This document shows, in pieces, positions 9,841-17,739 of a stretch of 64,000 bases of DNA. The stretch lies in the NCBI GenBank assembly GCA_021324945.1, contig JAJPID010000063.1, positions 41,653 through 105,652 on the forward strand, read 5' to 3'. How positions within the stretch are numbered: position 1 is the first letter of the stretch; each line of letters begins with the position of its first letter. The stretch is from Lysobacterales bacterium. GTDB lineage: Bacteria > Pseudomonadota > Gammaproteobacteria > Xanthomonadales > Rhodanobacteraceae. The notes beneath the pieces are model-generated. The model saw nothing but the letters and a program-made list of their open reading frames with translations. It ran no database searches and was not told the DNA's origin. The position numbers were made by a program, and so were the translations under genes.

Positions 9841-9937
9841 GCGCGTGAACGCCGGCTGGCCGGGCGCTGTCCGAGCGGGATTCGAGACGCGGAAGCCGCG
9901 CGCACGCATCGGCTAAACTCGCGCACTTTCCACACGG

Positions 9938-12292
9938 ATGAAACAGTTGTCCTTCTTCCAACGATTGCGCGCGTTGTTCGCCGGCGCGTGGCCTTGGCTG
10001 CGCTGGCCGGTGTGGATCGGCCTCGGTGTCGCGCTCGGTTTCCTGATTCCCTACACCGCGGTGCTGGACGCACGCGTGCGGATGCGCGTGGGCGAGATCG
10101 CATTCTCGCAACCTACGCGCGTATTCGCGCGGCCGCAATTGCTTGCCGCCGGCGTGCCGATGAACGCGGATGCATTGACCCTCGAACTGACCGCCGCCGG
10201 TTACACCGAGGAACAAGGCGGAGCGCACGTGCCCGGCACCTTCAGCCGCGACGGCGACGCGTTCGTGATCGCCTCGCGCGGTTATGCCGATCCTGCGGGC
10301 GGCGAACTGCCGCGCCGTGTGCGCGTGACACTTTCGCATGGCCAGATCAGTTCGGTGAAGGATCTGACTTCCGGTCGCATGTTGCATGAGACGCATCTGG
10401 ATCCCGCGCGCATCGCCGCGCTCTACGGCGTCGAACAGGAAGAACGCCAGGTGGTCCGGTTGGACGAATTGCCGCCGCTGCTGGTGACGGGTCTTCAAGC
10501 CGTAGAAGACCGCGACTTCAAGCACCACCACGGCGTGGATTTCACCGCGATTCTGCGCGCGATGTTCGCCAACCTGCGCGCAGGCCACGTGGTGCAGGGC
10601 GCATCGACCTTGACGCAGCAACTGGTGCGCAACCTGTTCCTGGACCGCAACAAGAGCTTCATCCGCAAGTTCAACGAAGCGCTGCTATCGGTGCTGATCG
10701 AATCCCACTACAGCAAGTCGCAAATTCTGGACGCCTACTGCAACGAAGTGTTCCTCGGTCAGCGCGGCGATCAGGCCGTGCACGGGTTCGCCGCGGCCGC
10801 ACAGTTCTATTTCGCGCGTCCGGTGCAGACGCTGCGTCCGCAGGAAGACGCGCTGCTGGTTGGCATGATCCAGGGGCCGAGCATCTACGATCCGCGCCGC
10901 TATCCCGATCGCGCGCTGGCGCGCCGCAACGTGGCACTGGACATGTTCCATGCGACCGGTTTGCTGGACGACGCGCAATGGCAGGCGGCAAAAGCCTCGC
11001 CGCTGGGCGTGACGGCCACACCGCAACTGGTGGCAGACCGCTTTCCTGCTTTCATGGAAGCGGTGCGCGAGCAACTTCACCAGGATTTTTCCGACGCGCA
11101 GTTGCGCGGCGGCGGCTTGAATGTCTTCACCACGCTCGATCCGGGCGCGCAGATCGACGCCGAGAACGCACTGGACGACACGCTCGAGGCGCTGGGCAAG
11201 CGCGGGCGCAACCTGGAAGGTGCGGTGGTGATCACCGATGCCAACACTGGCAGCGTGCTGGCGATGGTCGGCGGCCGGCGCTCCGATCTGCACGGCTTCA
11301 ATCGCGCGCTGGACGCGCGGCGACCGATCGGCTCGGCGATCAAGCCGTTCTATTACCTGATGGCATTGGCGCAACCGACACGCTGGAATCTGGCATCGAT
11401 GCTGGACGACACGCCGGTTTCGCTGCGCCAGCCCAACGGCACCGTGTGGACGCCGAGTAACGACGATCACATCGCGCATGGCGAGGTGCCCATGGTTGAG
11501 GCGCTGGCCAAGTCGTACAACCTCGCGAGCGTGCACCTCGGCATGCAATTGGGCGTGGCGCGCGTGGCGAAGTTCCTGCAATCCTTCGGGCTGGCCAACG
11601 TGCCTGCCAATCCTTCGTTGTTGCTGGGCGCTGTCGATCTCTCGCCGTTCCAGGTGACGCAGCTCTATCAATACTTCGCCGCCGACGCGCACGCGCTGCC
11701 GCTGTCCACGCTGCGCGGCGTCACCGATGCACAGGGCACTGCGATCAAGCGTTACACCGTGCAGCCGGGCGAAGGCGAATATCAACCCGCGGAAAGACTG
11801 ACGCGCTGGGCGATGCAACAGGTCGTCGATTACGGCACCGCCGCTTCGCTGGGCGATTCCTCGCTCGGGTATTTGCATGTCGCCGGCAAGACCGGCACCT
11901 CCGACAGCCAGCGCGATTCGTGGTTCGCGGGCTTCACCGGTTCGCACCTCGCGGTGGTATGGGTCGGGCGCGACGACAACAAGCCGACCGGCTTGTGGGG
12001 CGCGACCGGTGCGTTGCGCGTGTGGAAATCCATCTTCGCGAAGTTGCCGACCACGCCGCTGCCTGCGTCACCTGGCGAGGACATCGAATTCGCTTGGATC
12101 GATCCGCAGAGCGGGGAGGGCACGCAGGCCGAATGCCCCGGCGCGCGGCAATATCCGTTCATCGCCGGCTACGCGCCGGCCGTGCAGGATCACTGCTTCC
12201 TGCAGGAGCTGAAGAATTTCTTCGGCGCTGGTGTAGGCAGCGACAACGCGCCGCAGCCGTCGCCGCAGGATGCGAACGCGATACAACACTGA
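9938..12292 (+). CDS. mrcB: Bifunctional penicillin-binding protein 1b
   Basis: 784 residues, class A PBP that polymerises and cross-links peptidoglycan. A short cytoplasmic tail is followed by one TM segment (about 24-42), a UB2H-like regulatory region (RVFARPQLLAAGVP), the GT51 transglycosylase (EDRDFKHHHGVD from residue 190; GASTLTQQLVRNLFL) and the transpeptidase. The three active-site motifs are present: GSAIK (Ser466, Lys469), KSYN (Ser526-Asn528) and KTGT (from Lys651). A Gly/Pro/Gln-rich tail of about 25 residues ends the protein. The GT51-UB2H order matches E. coli PBP1b rather than PBP1a. The TPR lipoprotein gene follows 15 bp later, and it is tempting but unproven to see it as an envelope partner. 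Confidence 0.95.
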   Translation: MKQLSFFQRLRALFAGAWPWLRWPVWIGLGVALGFLIPYTAVLDARVRMRVGEIAFSQPTRVFARPQLLAAGVPMNADALTLELTAAGYTEEQGGAHVPGTFSRDGDAFVIASRGYADPAGGELPRRVRVTLSHGQISSVKDLTSGRMLHETHLDPARIAALYGVEQEERQVVRLDELPPLLVTGLQAVEDRDFKHHHGVDFTAILRAMFANLRAGHVVQGASTLTQQLVRNLFLDRNKSFIRKFNEALLSVLIESHYSKSQILDAYCNEVFLGQRGDQAVHGFAAAAQFYFARPVQTLRPQEDALLVGMIQGPSIYDPRRYPDRALARRNVALDMFHATGLLDDAQWQAAKASPLGVTATPQLVADRFPAFMEAVREQLHQDFSDAQLRGGGLNVFTTLDPGAQIDAENALDDTLEALGKRGRNLEGAVVITDANTGSVLAMVGGRRSDLHGFNRALDARRPIGSAIKPFYYLMALAQPTRWNLASMLDDTPVSLRQPNGTVWTPSNDDHIAHGEVPMVEALAKSYNLASVHLGMQLGVARVAKFLQSFGLANVPANPSLLLGAVDLSPFQVTQLYQYFAADAHALPLSTLRGVTDAQGTAIKRYTVQPGEGEYQPAERLTRWAMQQVVDYGTAASLGDSSLGYLHVAGKTGTSDSQRDSWFAGFTGSHLAVVWVGRDDNKPTGLWGATGALRVWKSIFAKLPTTPLPASPGEDIEFAWIDPQSGEGTQAECPGARQYPFIAGYAPAVQDHCFLQELKNFFGAGVGSDNAPQPSPQDANAIQH

Positions 12293-12307
12293 GCGAGGAT
12301 CGAACGC

Positions 12308-12829
12308 GTGCGACAGATTTCACCCCACCGATTGACGATCTTCTGTGCGGCCGCGGCACTTGCCGCCTGCTCGCAGCCACCCGCGCCCGGCGCGCAGAGC
12401 ATGCGCGCGCCTGACCACGACATCGTCGCCTCGATCCGTGCCGCCGGCTCGCGCGATACTTCGGTGGTCGAGATCGCGCCGCTGCGGAATCCGGCGATCG
12501 ACGGTTTTCTCGATGCCGCGCACGCTGCCGAACGCGCCGGCAATATCGCGCTCGCGATTTCGAAAGCCGATTCGGCGCTGGGTCTGGCGCCAGATGCACC
12601 CGACATCCTGCAATACCGCGCGGAATTGGCCGTGCGCGTGAAGGATTACGCAACCGCCGAGAACGATGCCCGCCGTTCGTATCAACTGGGGCCGAAAGTC
12701 GGCGGCTTGTGCGCAAAAAACTGGCAGACCGTGCTGGAAATCGAGCAACTGAAAGGCAACGCGCAAGCGGTGCAGAACGCCCGCACCGAGCGCGACAAGT
12801 GCCAAGTGCAGGGGCCGATAAGGATGTGA
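12308..12829 (+). CDS. TPR-like lipoprotein
   Basis: 173 residues from a GTG start with an AGGA ribosome site 9 bp upstream. The N-terminus is a lipoprotein signal: a hydrophobic stretch ending in lipobox LAAC (Cys21). After a low-complexity linker (SQPPAPGAQS), residues 60-130 look like two TPR hairpins (DAAHAAERAGNIALAISKA; AELAVRVKDYATAENDA). Two more Cys sit near the C-terminus. It lies 15 bp downstream of mrcB on the same strand and may be cotranscribed. It is not a recognisable LpoB (no LpoB fold motifs), but position and lipidation make it a candidate accessory protein for PBP1b, which is inference only. Confidence 0.75.
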   Translation: MRQISPHRLTIFCAAAALAACSQPPAPGAQSMRAPDHDIVASIRAAGSRDTSVVEIAPLRNPAIDGFLDAAHAAERAGNIALAISKADSALGLAPDAPDILQYRAELAVRVKDYATAENDARRSYQLGPKVGGLCAKNWQTVLEIEQLKGNAQAVQNARTERDKCQVQGPIRM

Positions 12830-12962
12830 TCGGCACTGCATTGCCGTCCGGCAAAGTACGCGCCGACACATAAATAAAGAATTTTCCGCTTGTCGCGCCG
12901 CAAGTCGGAGAGTACGACCTCCTCAGGGGAATCGCCGTTACCTGTTGCTTCAGGGGGGAATC

Positions 12963-13253
12963 ATGAGTGCTTGGCTCAAGTTGAGCGTTGCAGTCGCCCT
13001 CGTTGGCGGCGGACTATTACCCGCGCAATTTGCCCATGCAGCCGCAGGTCCGGACAACTGCGATGCGGCGTCAGGAGGGTGTCCAACGACAAAGGCGAAC
13101 GACGCTAAGCCGAAGCAAACACTTGGTGTTGTCCAGGTAAATGGAGTTGCACTGCCACCCGAGAAGTACCTACCCGGCATAACCTCGCCGCTCGAAATGT
13201 ATGCTCCGCTCCCAATGGTGAGCAGTCTTGGCCTCTGGAATGCGGCAACTTAG
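12963..13253 (+). CDS. Short secreted protein, probably N-terminal remnant of an Rhs-type effector
   Basis: 96 residues from the ATG at 12963, preceded by a strong GGGGGGA ribosome site. A Sec signal peptide (hydrophobic core about 7-24, cleavage probably after AHA-A) is followed by a polar segment with two Cys ([10 protein letters not shown]) and no recognised domain. The frame ends at TAG 13251-13253 exactly where, in another frame, Rhs-core homology begins. Its last residues (LGLWNA) occupy the place of the 'NVWGPF' that precedes NLGF in the second Rhs copy. A single-base change would join it to the downstream tip, so it may be the start of one broken gene rather than a gene of its own. 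Confidence 0.55.
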   Translation: MSAWLKLSVAVALVGGGLLPAQFAHAAAGPDNCDAASGGCPTTKANDAKPKQTLGVVQVNGVALPPEKYLPGITSPLEMYAPLPMVSSLGLWNAAT

Positions 13254-13424
13254 GCTTCTTAGGCCAGTACTTCGACGAAGAGAGCGGGCTGTACTACCAC
13301 GGCGCGCGGGACTACAGTCCGGGGCTTGGGCGCTACATCGAGAGCGATCCGATCGGGTTGGCGGGTGGGATTAACACGTATGTCTACGCTGGGAATAATC
13401 CCATCAGTACAGTCGATCCGACAG
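13247..13424 (+). repeat. Direct repeat of Rhs core end (partner 15165-15342)
   Basis: About 178 bp covering NLGFxGQYF to DPTGL is nearly identical to 15165-15342, offset 1918 bp. Identity is highest in the middle and falls abruptly at the DPTGL codons, where the two tips diverge. This is the classic breakpoint for exchange of Rhs C-terminal cassettes. Confidence 0.8.
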
Positions 13425-13878
13425 GACTGATCGGTTATATCTGCCAGAAAGGCAACAGCATAGGAATCGACCCTCCTATTAACTTCCAAGGTGGGACGCC
13501 AGCGCAAATAAGTATGATGAAAGCAGCCATAGAGAGTGCTTGGTCAGGACAATTTGGCCCATACACCGTGAGCACCACAGTCACTAGCGTCCCGTGCTAT
13601 AACTCTGCAGTAAATGTGGCATATGTGGTTCAAGGAAAGGGCTATTCAGAAACGTGGGGAGGTCGAGCAGGTGGCCCTTGGTTTTCCGTACCCTCACGTC
13701 CTAACGGAGTCGATTACGCGCACGAGGCTGGACATATGCTCGGTCTATCCGACGTTCGAGATATTTCAGGGCAAGGTGTTATAGACCCCTAGTAACGGGT
13801 AATTCTCCAACCGCCGATGATATTTCTACTGCATTGGCCAGCCCTAACAATGTCGAAGGGTGTGGGTGTGATAAATAA
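13247..13878 (+). pseudogene. Rhs core end plus zincin-like C-terminal tip, frameshifted
   Basis: From 13247 the frame reads the conserved end of an Rhs core: [36 protein letters not shown] and the NxxxxxDPTGL boundary. A variable tip follows, AT-richer than its surroundings. The tip contains [11 protein letters not shown], an HExxHxxGxxD zinc-peptidase signature. The frame stops at TAG 13790, but shifting by one base inside the CCCC run at 13786-13789 continues the protein as [13 protein letters not shown]... to TAA 13876, giving a plausible end for such a domain. No start codon precedes the core; the 5' gene part lies in the preceding short ORF or is lost. It is either a decaying effector or a sequencing error. 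Confidence 0.65.
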
Positions 13879-14305
13879 AAGAGTAAAAGTAATCATCTTA
13901 GTTTCCGCGTTGATGCTAGCTTCCTGTTCAAGCTCGGGCGATTATGTCGTTATAAGCAAACCCTTTGGGCTGTGTGCGCCGCGATCCATGGGCGTGAGTT
14001 ACAATTTGAAGTCAGGCATAGACGTCCAGGCTGGCACGATCGAACAGGGTAGTACGAAGATTGATATTTATATTACGCTTTATCCCGATATTTCTTTTTC
14101 CAAGAGGGAGAGAGCAAAATTACAACCAGGTGAGTTTAGGTTTTTCTTTGAATCATCAAAAAAAAATGGCGAAGAAACAAGGATCTATACGTTTAAAAAA
14201 TTTAATGAACCGATTTTTGTTGAGTTAAATTATCACAAGGACGACGTACGACAAGTGGTTTTAGTACATAAAATTGAGAGTGCTTTCTTCGTTTGCTCTA
14301 ACTAA
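13868..14305 (+). CDS. Small lipoprotein, probable immunity protein of the zincin tip
   Basis: 145 residues from GTG 13868, with GAAGGG 7 bp upstream. An upstream in-frame ATG at 13850 is the alternative. The signal is typical of lipoproteins: NKRVK, a hydrophobic stretch, then lipobox LASC (Cys20). The mature part is Lys/Phe-rich, with a likely all-beta fold and no known motif. Base composition is strikingly AT-rich compared with the housekeeping genes. The GTG lies inside the reading frame of the preceding tip, whose restored frame ends at 13878, so the two genes would overlap by 11 bp. This gene pair order, small size and envelope location are what is expected of an immunity gene for a peptidase effector acting outside the cytoplasm; the function is inferred. 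Confidence 0.6.
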   Translation: MINKRVKVIILVSALMLASCSSSGDYVVISKPFGLCAPRSMGVSYNLKSGIDVQAGTIEQGSTKIDIYITLYPDISFSKRERAKLQPGEFRFFFESSKKNGEETRIYTFKKFNEPIFVELNYHKDDVRQVVLVHKIESAFFVCSN

Positions 14306-14345
14306 CATGAAATAAAGCAAAAATGGATCAACTCGCATGGACTGA

Positions 14346-15779
14346 GCCGACAAGCCCACCAACATCGCCTATCGTCCGATGAATCTGGCGATGTCGGCCT
14401 GGAATTCGTCCAATGGCCTGCGCAACGTCAATGCCTATGACGAGGACATGTGGCTGATCGGCATCCGCGTGCCGAATATCCAGCGCTGGGACTACGGCTA
14501 CGACACTGCCAACCGGCTGACCACGATCACCGACAACCTCGACGGCACGCTGAGCCAGACGCTGACCTACGACGAACTCGACCGCCTGAAGACCGTCACT
14601 TCGAACGTCGAGAATGAAAGCTACAACTATGACGCCAGCGGCAACCGCACCAGCCAGACGGTGAACGGAATCTCCTCCACCTTCGGCATCGACCCGGCCA
14701 GCTACCGCGTGAACAGCGAGACCAGCAGCGGCAGCACGATCAACTACAAGTACGACCTGCAAGGCAATCTGTTCGGCTACGGGCCGGGGACGCCGGCGCA
14801 GATGTTCTACTACAACGGCTTCGATCGTCTCAATGGAACCTACGTGGGCGGTCTCAGCGCCCATTACGACGTCAACCCGGAAGGCCAGCGGCTGCGCAAG
14901 TACACCAGCAGCACGGACACCTACTTCGCGCCGGATGTCGGCGGTACGCTGCTGGCGGAAGATCTGAACGGCGATTGGTACGACTATGTCTGGCTCAATG
15001 GCCGGGTGGTCGAGGTGATCTCCAACGGCGGCGTGTATTCGCTGCACGACGACCAGACCGGTCGCCCGGAAGTCATGACCGCCCCGGGTAGCAACACGAT
15101 CGCGTGGAAGGTCCATCCGTTGCCGTTCACCAGCACGGCGATGACCAACGTCTGGGGACCCTTCAACCTTGGCTTCCCGGGGCAGTACTTCGACGAGGAG
15201 AGCGGGCTGTACTACAACGGCGCGCGGGACTACAGTCCGGGGCTTGGGCGCTACATCGAGAGCGATCCGATTGGACTTGCTGGCGGGATTAACACGTATG
15301 TCTATGTCGGGAATAACTCGATTACAAGGATTGATCCAACAGGGCTCGCTACCTATTTGCTCGGAGTTAACGGCTCGTTGACGTTCTTGGGTGGCGGTCA
15401 GCTTTCCTTCGGTATTTATTTCAATCCGGGACTTTCCGGTCAGAATTTCGGACTTGGTGTTTATTCTAGTCAAGGTGCGGCGGTTGGATTCAACTTGGGG
15501 GCCGGCGCGTATGTAGGCGCTCTAAATGGGAGCCCCTGCAAGCTGAAAGGTAACACCGCTGATGTGAATGGGACTTTTGGCCCCGTCCAGACATCTGTGA
15601 GTTTTGATACCAGCGACGGAACCATGTCAGGAATTGTCGGCGCGACTGTAGGAGTGCCTGCAGGGGTCTCGGTGTCGTACTCGCATACCGAGTCATTTGG
15701 CGTTGAGGATATCGCGCCTGTAATTCAACAGTTCGAATTCAATGCCATAAATACCGCAGTAGCGGGCGGTCGTTGGTAA
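14346..15779 (+). pseudogene. 5'-truncated Rhs protein with unrecognised C-terminal tip
   Basis: A continuous frame of 477 codons without a credible start: it opens after a stop at 14343 and the first ATG is 14379. Residues up to about 330 are Rhs/YD repeats (YGYDTANRLTTITDNLDG, YDASGNRTSQTV, YYNGFDRLNG) ending with [25 protein letters not shown] and DPTGL. The last roughly 140 residues are a different, Gly/Ser-rich domain with alternating hydrophobic residues (SLTFLGGGQLSFGIYFNPGL; VGATVGVPAGVSVSYSH), which I do not recognise. A two-TM protein gene follows after 12 bp. The N-terminal three quarters expected of an Rhs protein are missing, so this is an orphan core-tip cassette; whether it is expressed is unclear. 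Confidence 0.7.
14400..14579 (+). repeat. Direct repeat of Rhs core start (partner 16126-16305)
   Basis: 180 bp with only a few differences from 16126-16305, in the same orientation, offset 1726 bp. The pair brackets the second tip and its two-TM gene, so homologous recombination here would delete the whole cassette. Confidence 0.8.
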
Positions 15780-15791
15780 GGGTCAAGAAAC

Positions 15792-16073
15792 ATGCTGATC
15801 ATGGAAACCTTGGGAGTAACGCTGTTGGCTTCTATGATCAGCGCGTTAGCCATGCTACTGTGGATGGCGGCTCATTCGAAGAAGTATTTCGACAAGAGCA
15901 ACGAGCGTTACTACAAGGTCACAATGGGTGGTGGCAATCCACTCAATGCGATTTTTTATCGCGATCTTCTTTCGGAGGACGGCTTGCGGTGGCGTGCATT
16001 GATAGGAAGGGTAGTGGGGATTATATGGGTTGCATTTGTAGTGGCGGTAATTATTGAATCCTTGATCGCGTAG
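15792..16073 (+). CDS. Small two-TM membrane protein, probable immunity partner of the second Rhs tip
   Basis: 93 residues with two predicted TM helices (about 7-26 and 71-91) joined by a charged loop (HSKKYFDKSNERYYKVTM, then FYRDLLSEDGLRWRAL). It starts 12 bp after the stop of the Rhs tip and is followed by another Rhs fragment, the usual place of an immunity gene in an Rhs cassette array. No known immunity family is recognised. An inner-membrane immunity protein would suit a toxin acting on or from the membrane, which also fits the hydrophobic Gly-rich tip. This pairing is inferred from position only. Confidence 0.55.
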   Translation: MLIMETLGVTLLASMISALAMLLWMAAHSKKYFDKSNERYYKVTMGGGNPLNAIFYRDLLSEDGLRWRALIGRVVGIIWVAFVVAVIIESLIA

Positions 16074-16125
16074 GACTTCGGCAGGTGAGAAAGAGGTCTG
16101 TACAAGTCGAGTAATTACCCAACAC

Positions 16126-16314
16126 TGGAACTCGGCCAACGGTCTGCGCAACGTCAATGCCTATGACGAGGACATGCGGCTGATCGGCATCCGCGTGCCG
16201 AATATCCAGAGCTGGGACTACGGCTACGACACCGCCAACCGGCTGACCACGATCACCGACAACCTCGACGGCACGCTGAGCCAGACGCTGGACTACGGCG
16301 AACTCAGTCGTTGA
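16126..16314 (+). pseudogene. Isolated Rhs core fragment
   Basis: A frame of about 63 codons from WNSANGLRNVNAYDEDM to YGELSR-stop repeats the start of the preceding Rhs core almost exactly at DNA level (14400-14579). It has no tip and no ribosome site. It ends 7 bp before the 3' end of otsA. It is best read as debris from recombination between Rhs core copies, and it marks the right border of the foreign segment. Confidence 0.7.
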
Positions 16315-16320
16315 GGACCT

Positions 16321-17739
16321 TCACCGCATCGCCTGCGCCAGCGCCGCCAGAAAGGCTTTGCGCCACGCGGTGATGTCGTGTTCTTTCAGATAATCGAACA
16401 TCGCCTGCCAGCGTTCGCGGCGTTCGGGTAGCGGCATGGTGAGGCCGCGCTCGATCGCGGCGACCAGTTCGTCGATGTCGTAGGGGTTGATGCAGAGCGC
16501 GGAGTCGAGTTCGCGCGCGGCGCCGGCGAAGTGCGAGAGCACCAGCACGCCGGGATCGTGCGGCGCCTGCGCGGCGACGTATTCCTTGGCGACGAGGTTC
16601 ATGCCGTCGCGCAGCGGCGTGACCAGCGCCAGTTTCGACATGCGGCAGAAACCGGCCAGCGTGTTGTGCTGGAAGCTGCGGTTGACGTAGCGGATCGGCA
16701 CCCAGTCCGGCTCGGCGTAGCGGCCGTTGATGGCGCCGGCCATCCGCTCCAGACGCGTGCGCAGTTCGCGATATTCCGGAACCTCCTGACGCGAAGGCGG
16801 CGCGATCTGCAGGAATGAAACCTTGGCGCGCCAATTCGGATGCGTGCCGAGGAAACGGCCGAAGGCTTCGAAGCGTTTCGGCAATCCCTTCGAATAATCC
16901 AGACGGTCGATGCCGATGGCGAGATCGCGCCCCTCCAGGCTGCCGCGCAGACGTTCGCTGGCCGCGCTGCGCACCGCGCTGGCGGCCTGTTTCGCCACGC
17001 GTTCGGTGTCGATGCTGATCGGAAAGGCCGCGCTGCGGAACGTGCGGCCGTCGCGCATGCGCACACGGCCGTCGCGCTCGACTTTCGCGCCGCATTCCTC
17101 GCGCAAGTAGTCGTGCAGCGCGCGTACATCGTCCTTCGTTTGCAGGCCGACCAGATCGTAATCGCCGAAGGTCGAAAACAATTCCTCGTGGCCGGGCAGG
17201 GTGTTCAACAACTGCGCCGGCGGCAGCGGGATGTGCAGGAAGAAACCGATCGGCGCCTCCACGCCAAGCTTGCGCAATTCAGAGGCCAGCGGGATCAGGT
17301 GATAATCGTGCACCCACACGCGATCGCGCTTGCGCAGCAGCGGCGCGAGCCGCTGCGCGAACAGCTTGTTCACTTCGAGATAGCCGGCGTGCTGCTCGCG
17401 GCTGTAATCGACCAAGTTGGGCTGGAAGTGCAGCAGCGGCCACAGCGTGCGGTTGGCGAAGCCGAGATAATACGCGTCGTATTCGGCGCGGGTGAGATCG
17501 AGCAGCGCGTATTCGATGTTGCCGTCGCGCTGCTCGCGCAGCTCGCGCGAGCCGGGCGTGACGATCCTGCCGCTCCAGCCGAACCAGAGCCCGCCGGTTT
17601 CGGAGAGCGCGGACTGCATTGCCGCCGCCAGGCCGCCCGCGCGCGATTCCTTCGGCAAGGCGACGCGATTGGAGATGACGACCAACCGCCCTTTCGAACG
17701 TTCCCCTTCCGGGTCTCGCCCATTTGAAGCAGGGCTCAC
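16321..17739 (-). CDS. otsA: Trehalose-6-phosphate synthase
   Basis: GT20 enzyme that makes trehalose 6-phosphate from UDP-glucose and glucose 6-phosphate in the cytosol. The GTG at 17739 overlaps the stop codon of the upstream GH15 gene and has GGAG 8-9 bp before it, giving 472 residues, against 474 in E. coli; an ATG at 17754 is possible. Motifs: LVVISNRVALP, GGLWFGWSG, VWVHDYHLIPLASELR, the GIDRLDYSKGLPKR nucleotide-sugar loop, and LRDGMNLVAKEYVAAQ. It is the last gene of otsB-GH15-otsA. Its 3' end is 7 bp from the Rhs debris, so the foreign DNA inserted just downstream without damaging it. Confidence 0.95.
   Translation of the reverse strand: MSPASNGRDPEGERSKGRLVVISNRVALPKESRAGGLAAAMQSALSETGGLWFGWSGRIVTPGSRELREQRDGNIEYALLDLTRAEYDAYYLGFANRTLWPLLHFQPNLVDYSREQHAGYLEVNKLFAQRLAPLLRKRDRVWVHDYHLIPLASELRKLGVEAPIGFFLHIPLPPAQLLNTLPGHEELFSTFGDYDLVGLQTKDDVRALHDYLREECGAKVERDGRVRMRDGRTFRSAAFPISIDTERVAKQAASAVRSAASERLRGSLEGRDLAIGIDRLDYSKGLPKRFEAFGRFLGTHPNWRAKVSFLQIAPPSRQEVPEYRELRTRLERMAGAINGRYAEPDWVPIRYVNRSFQHNTLAGFCRMSKLALVTPLRDGMNLVAKEYVAAQAPHDPGVLVLSHFAGAARELDSALCINPYDIDELVAAIERGLTMPLPERRERWQAMFDYLKEHDITAWRKAFLAALAQAMR

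Noticed and set aside
14328..15473. A 381-codon minus-strand frame opposite the second Rhs fragment.
   Set aside because: Rhs YD repeats are evident on the plus strand; the antisense frame has no recognisable domain.
13250..16320. An insertion sequence or prophage as carrier of the Rhs region.
   Set aside because: No transposase, integrase, terminal inverted repeats or phage genes are visible; only Rhs cores, tips and partners.
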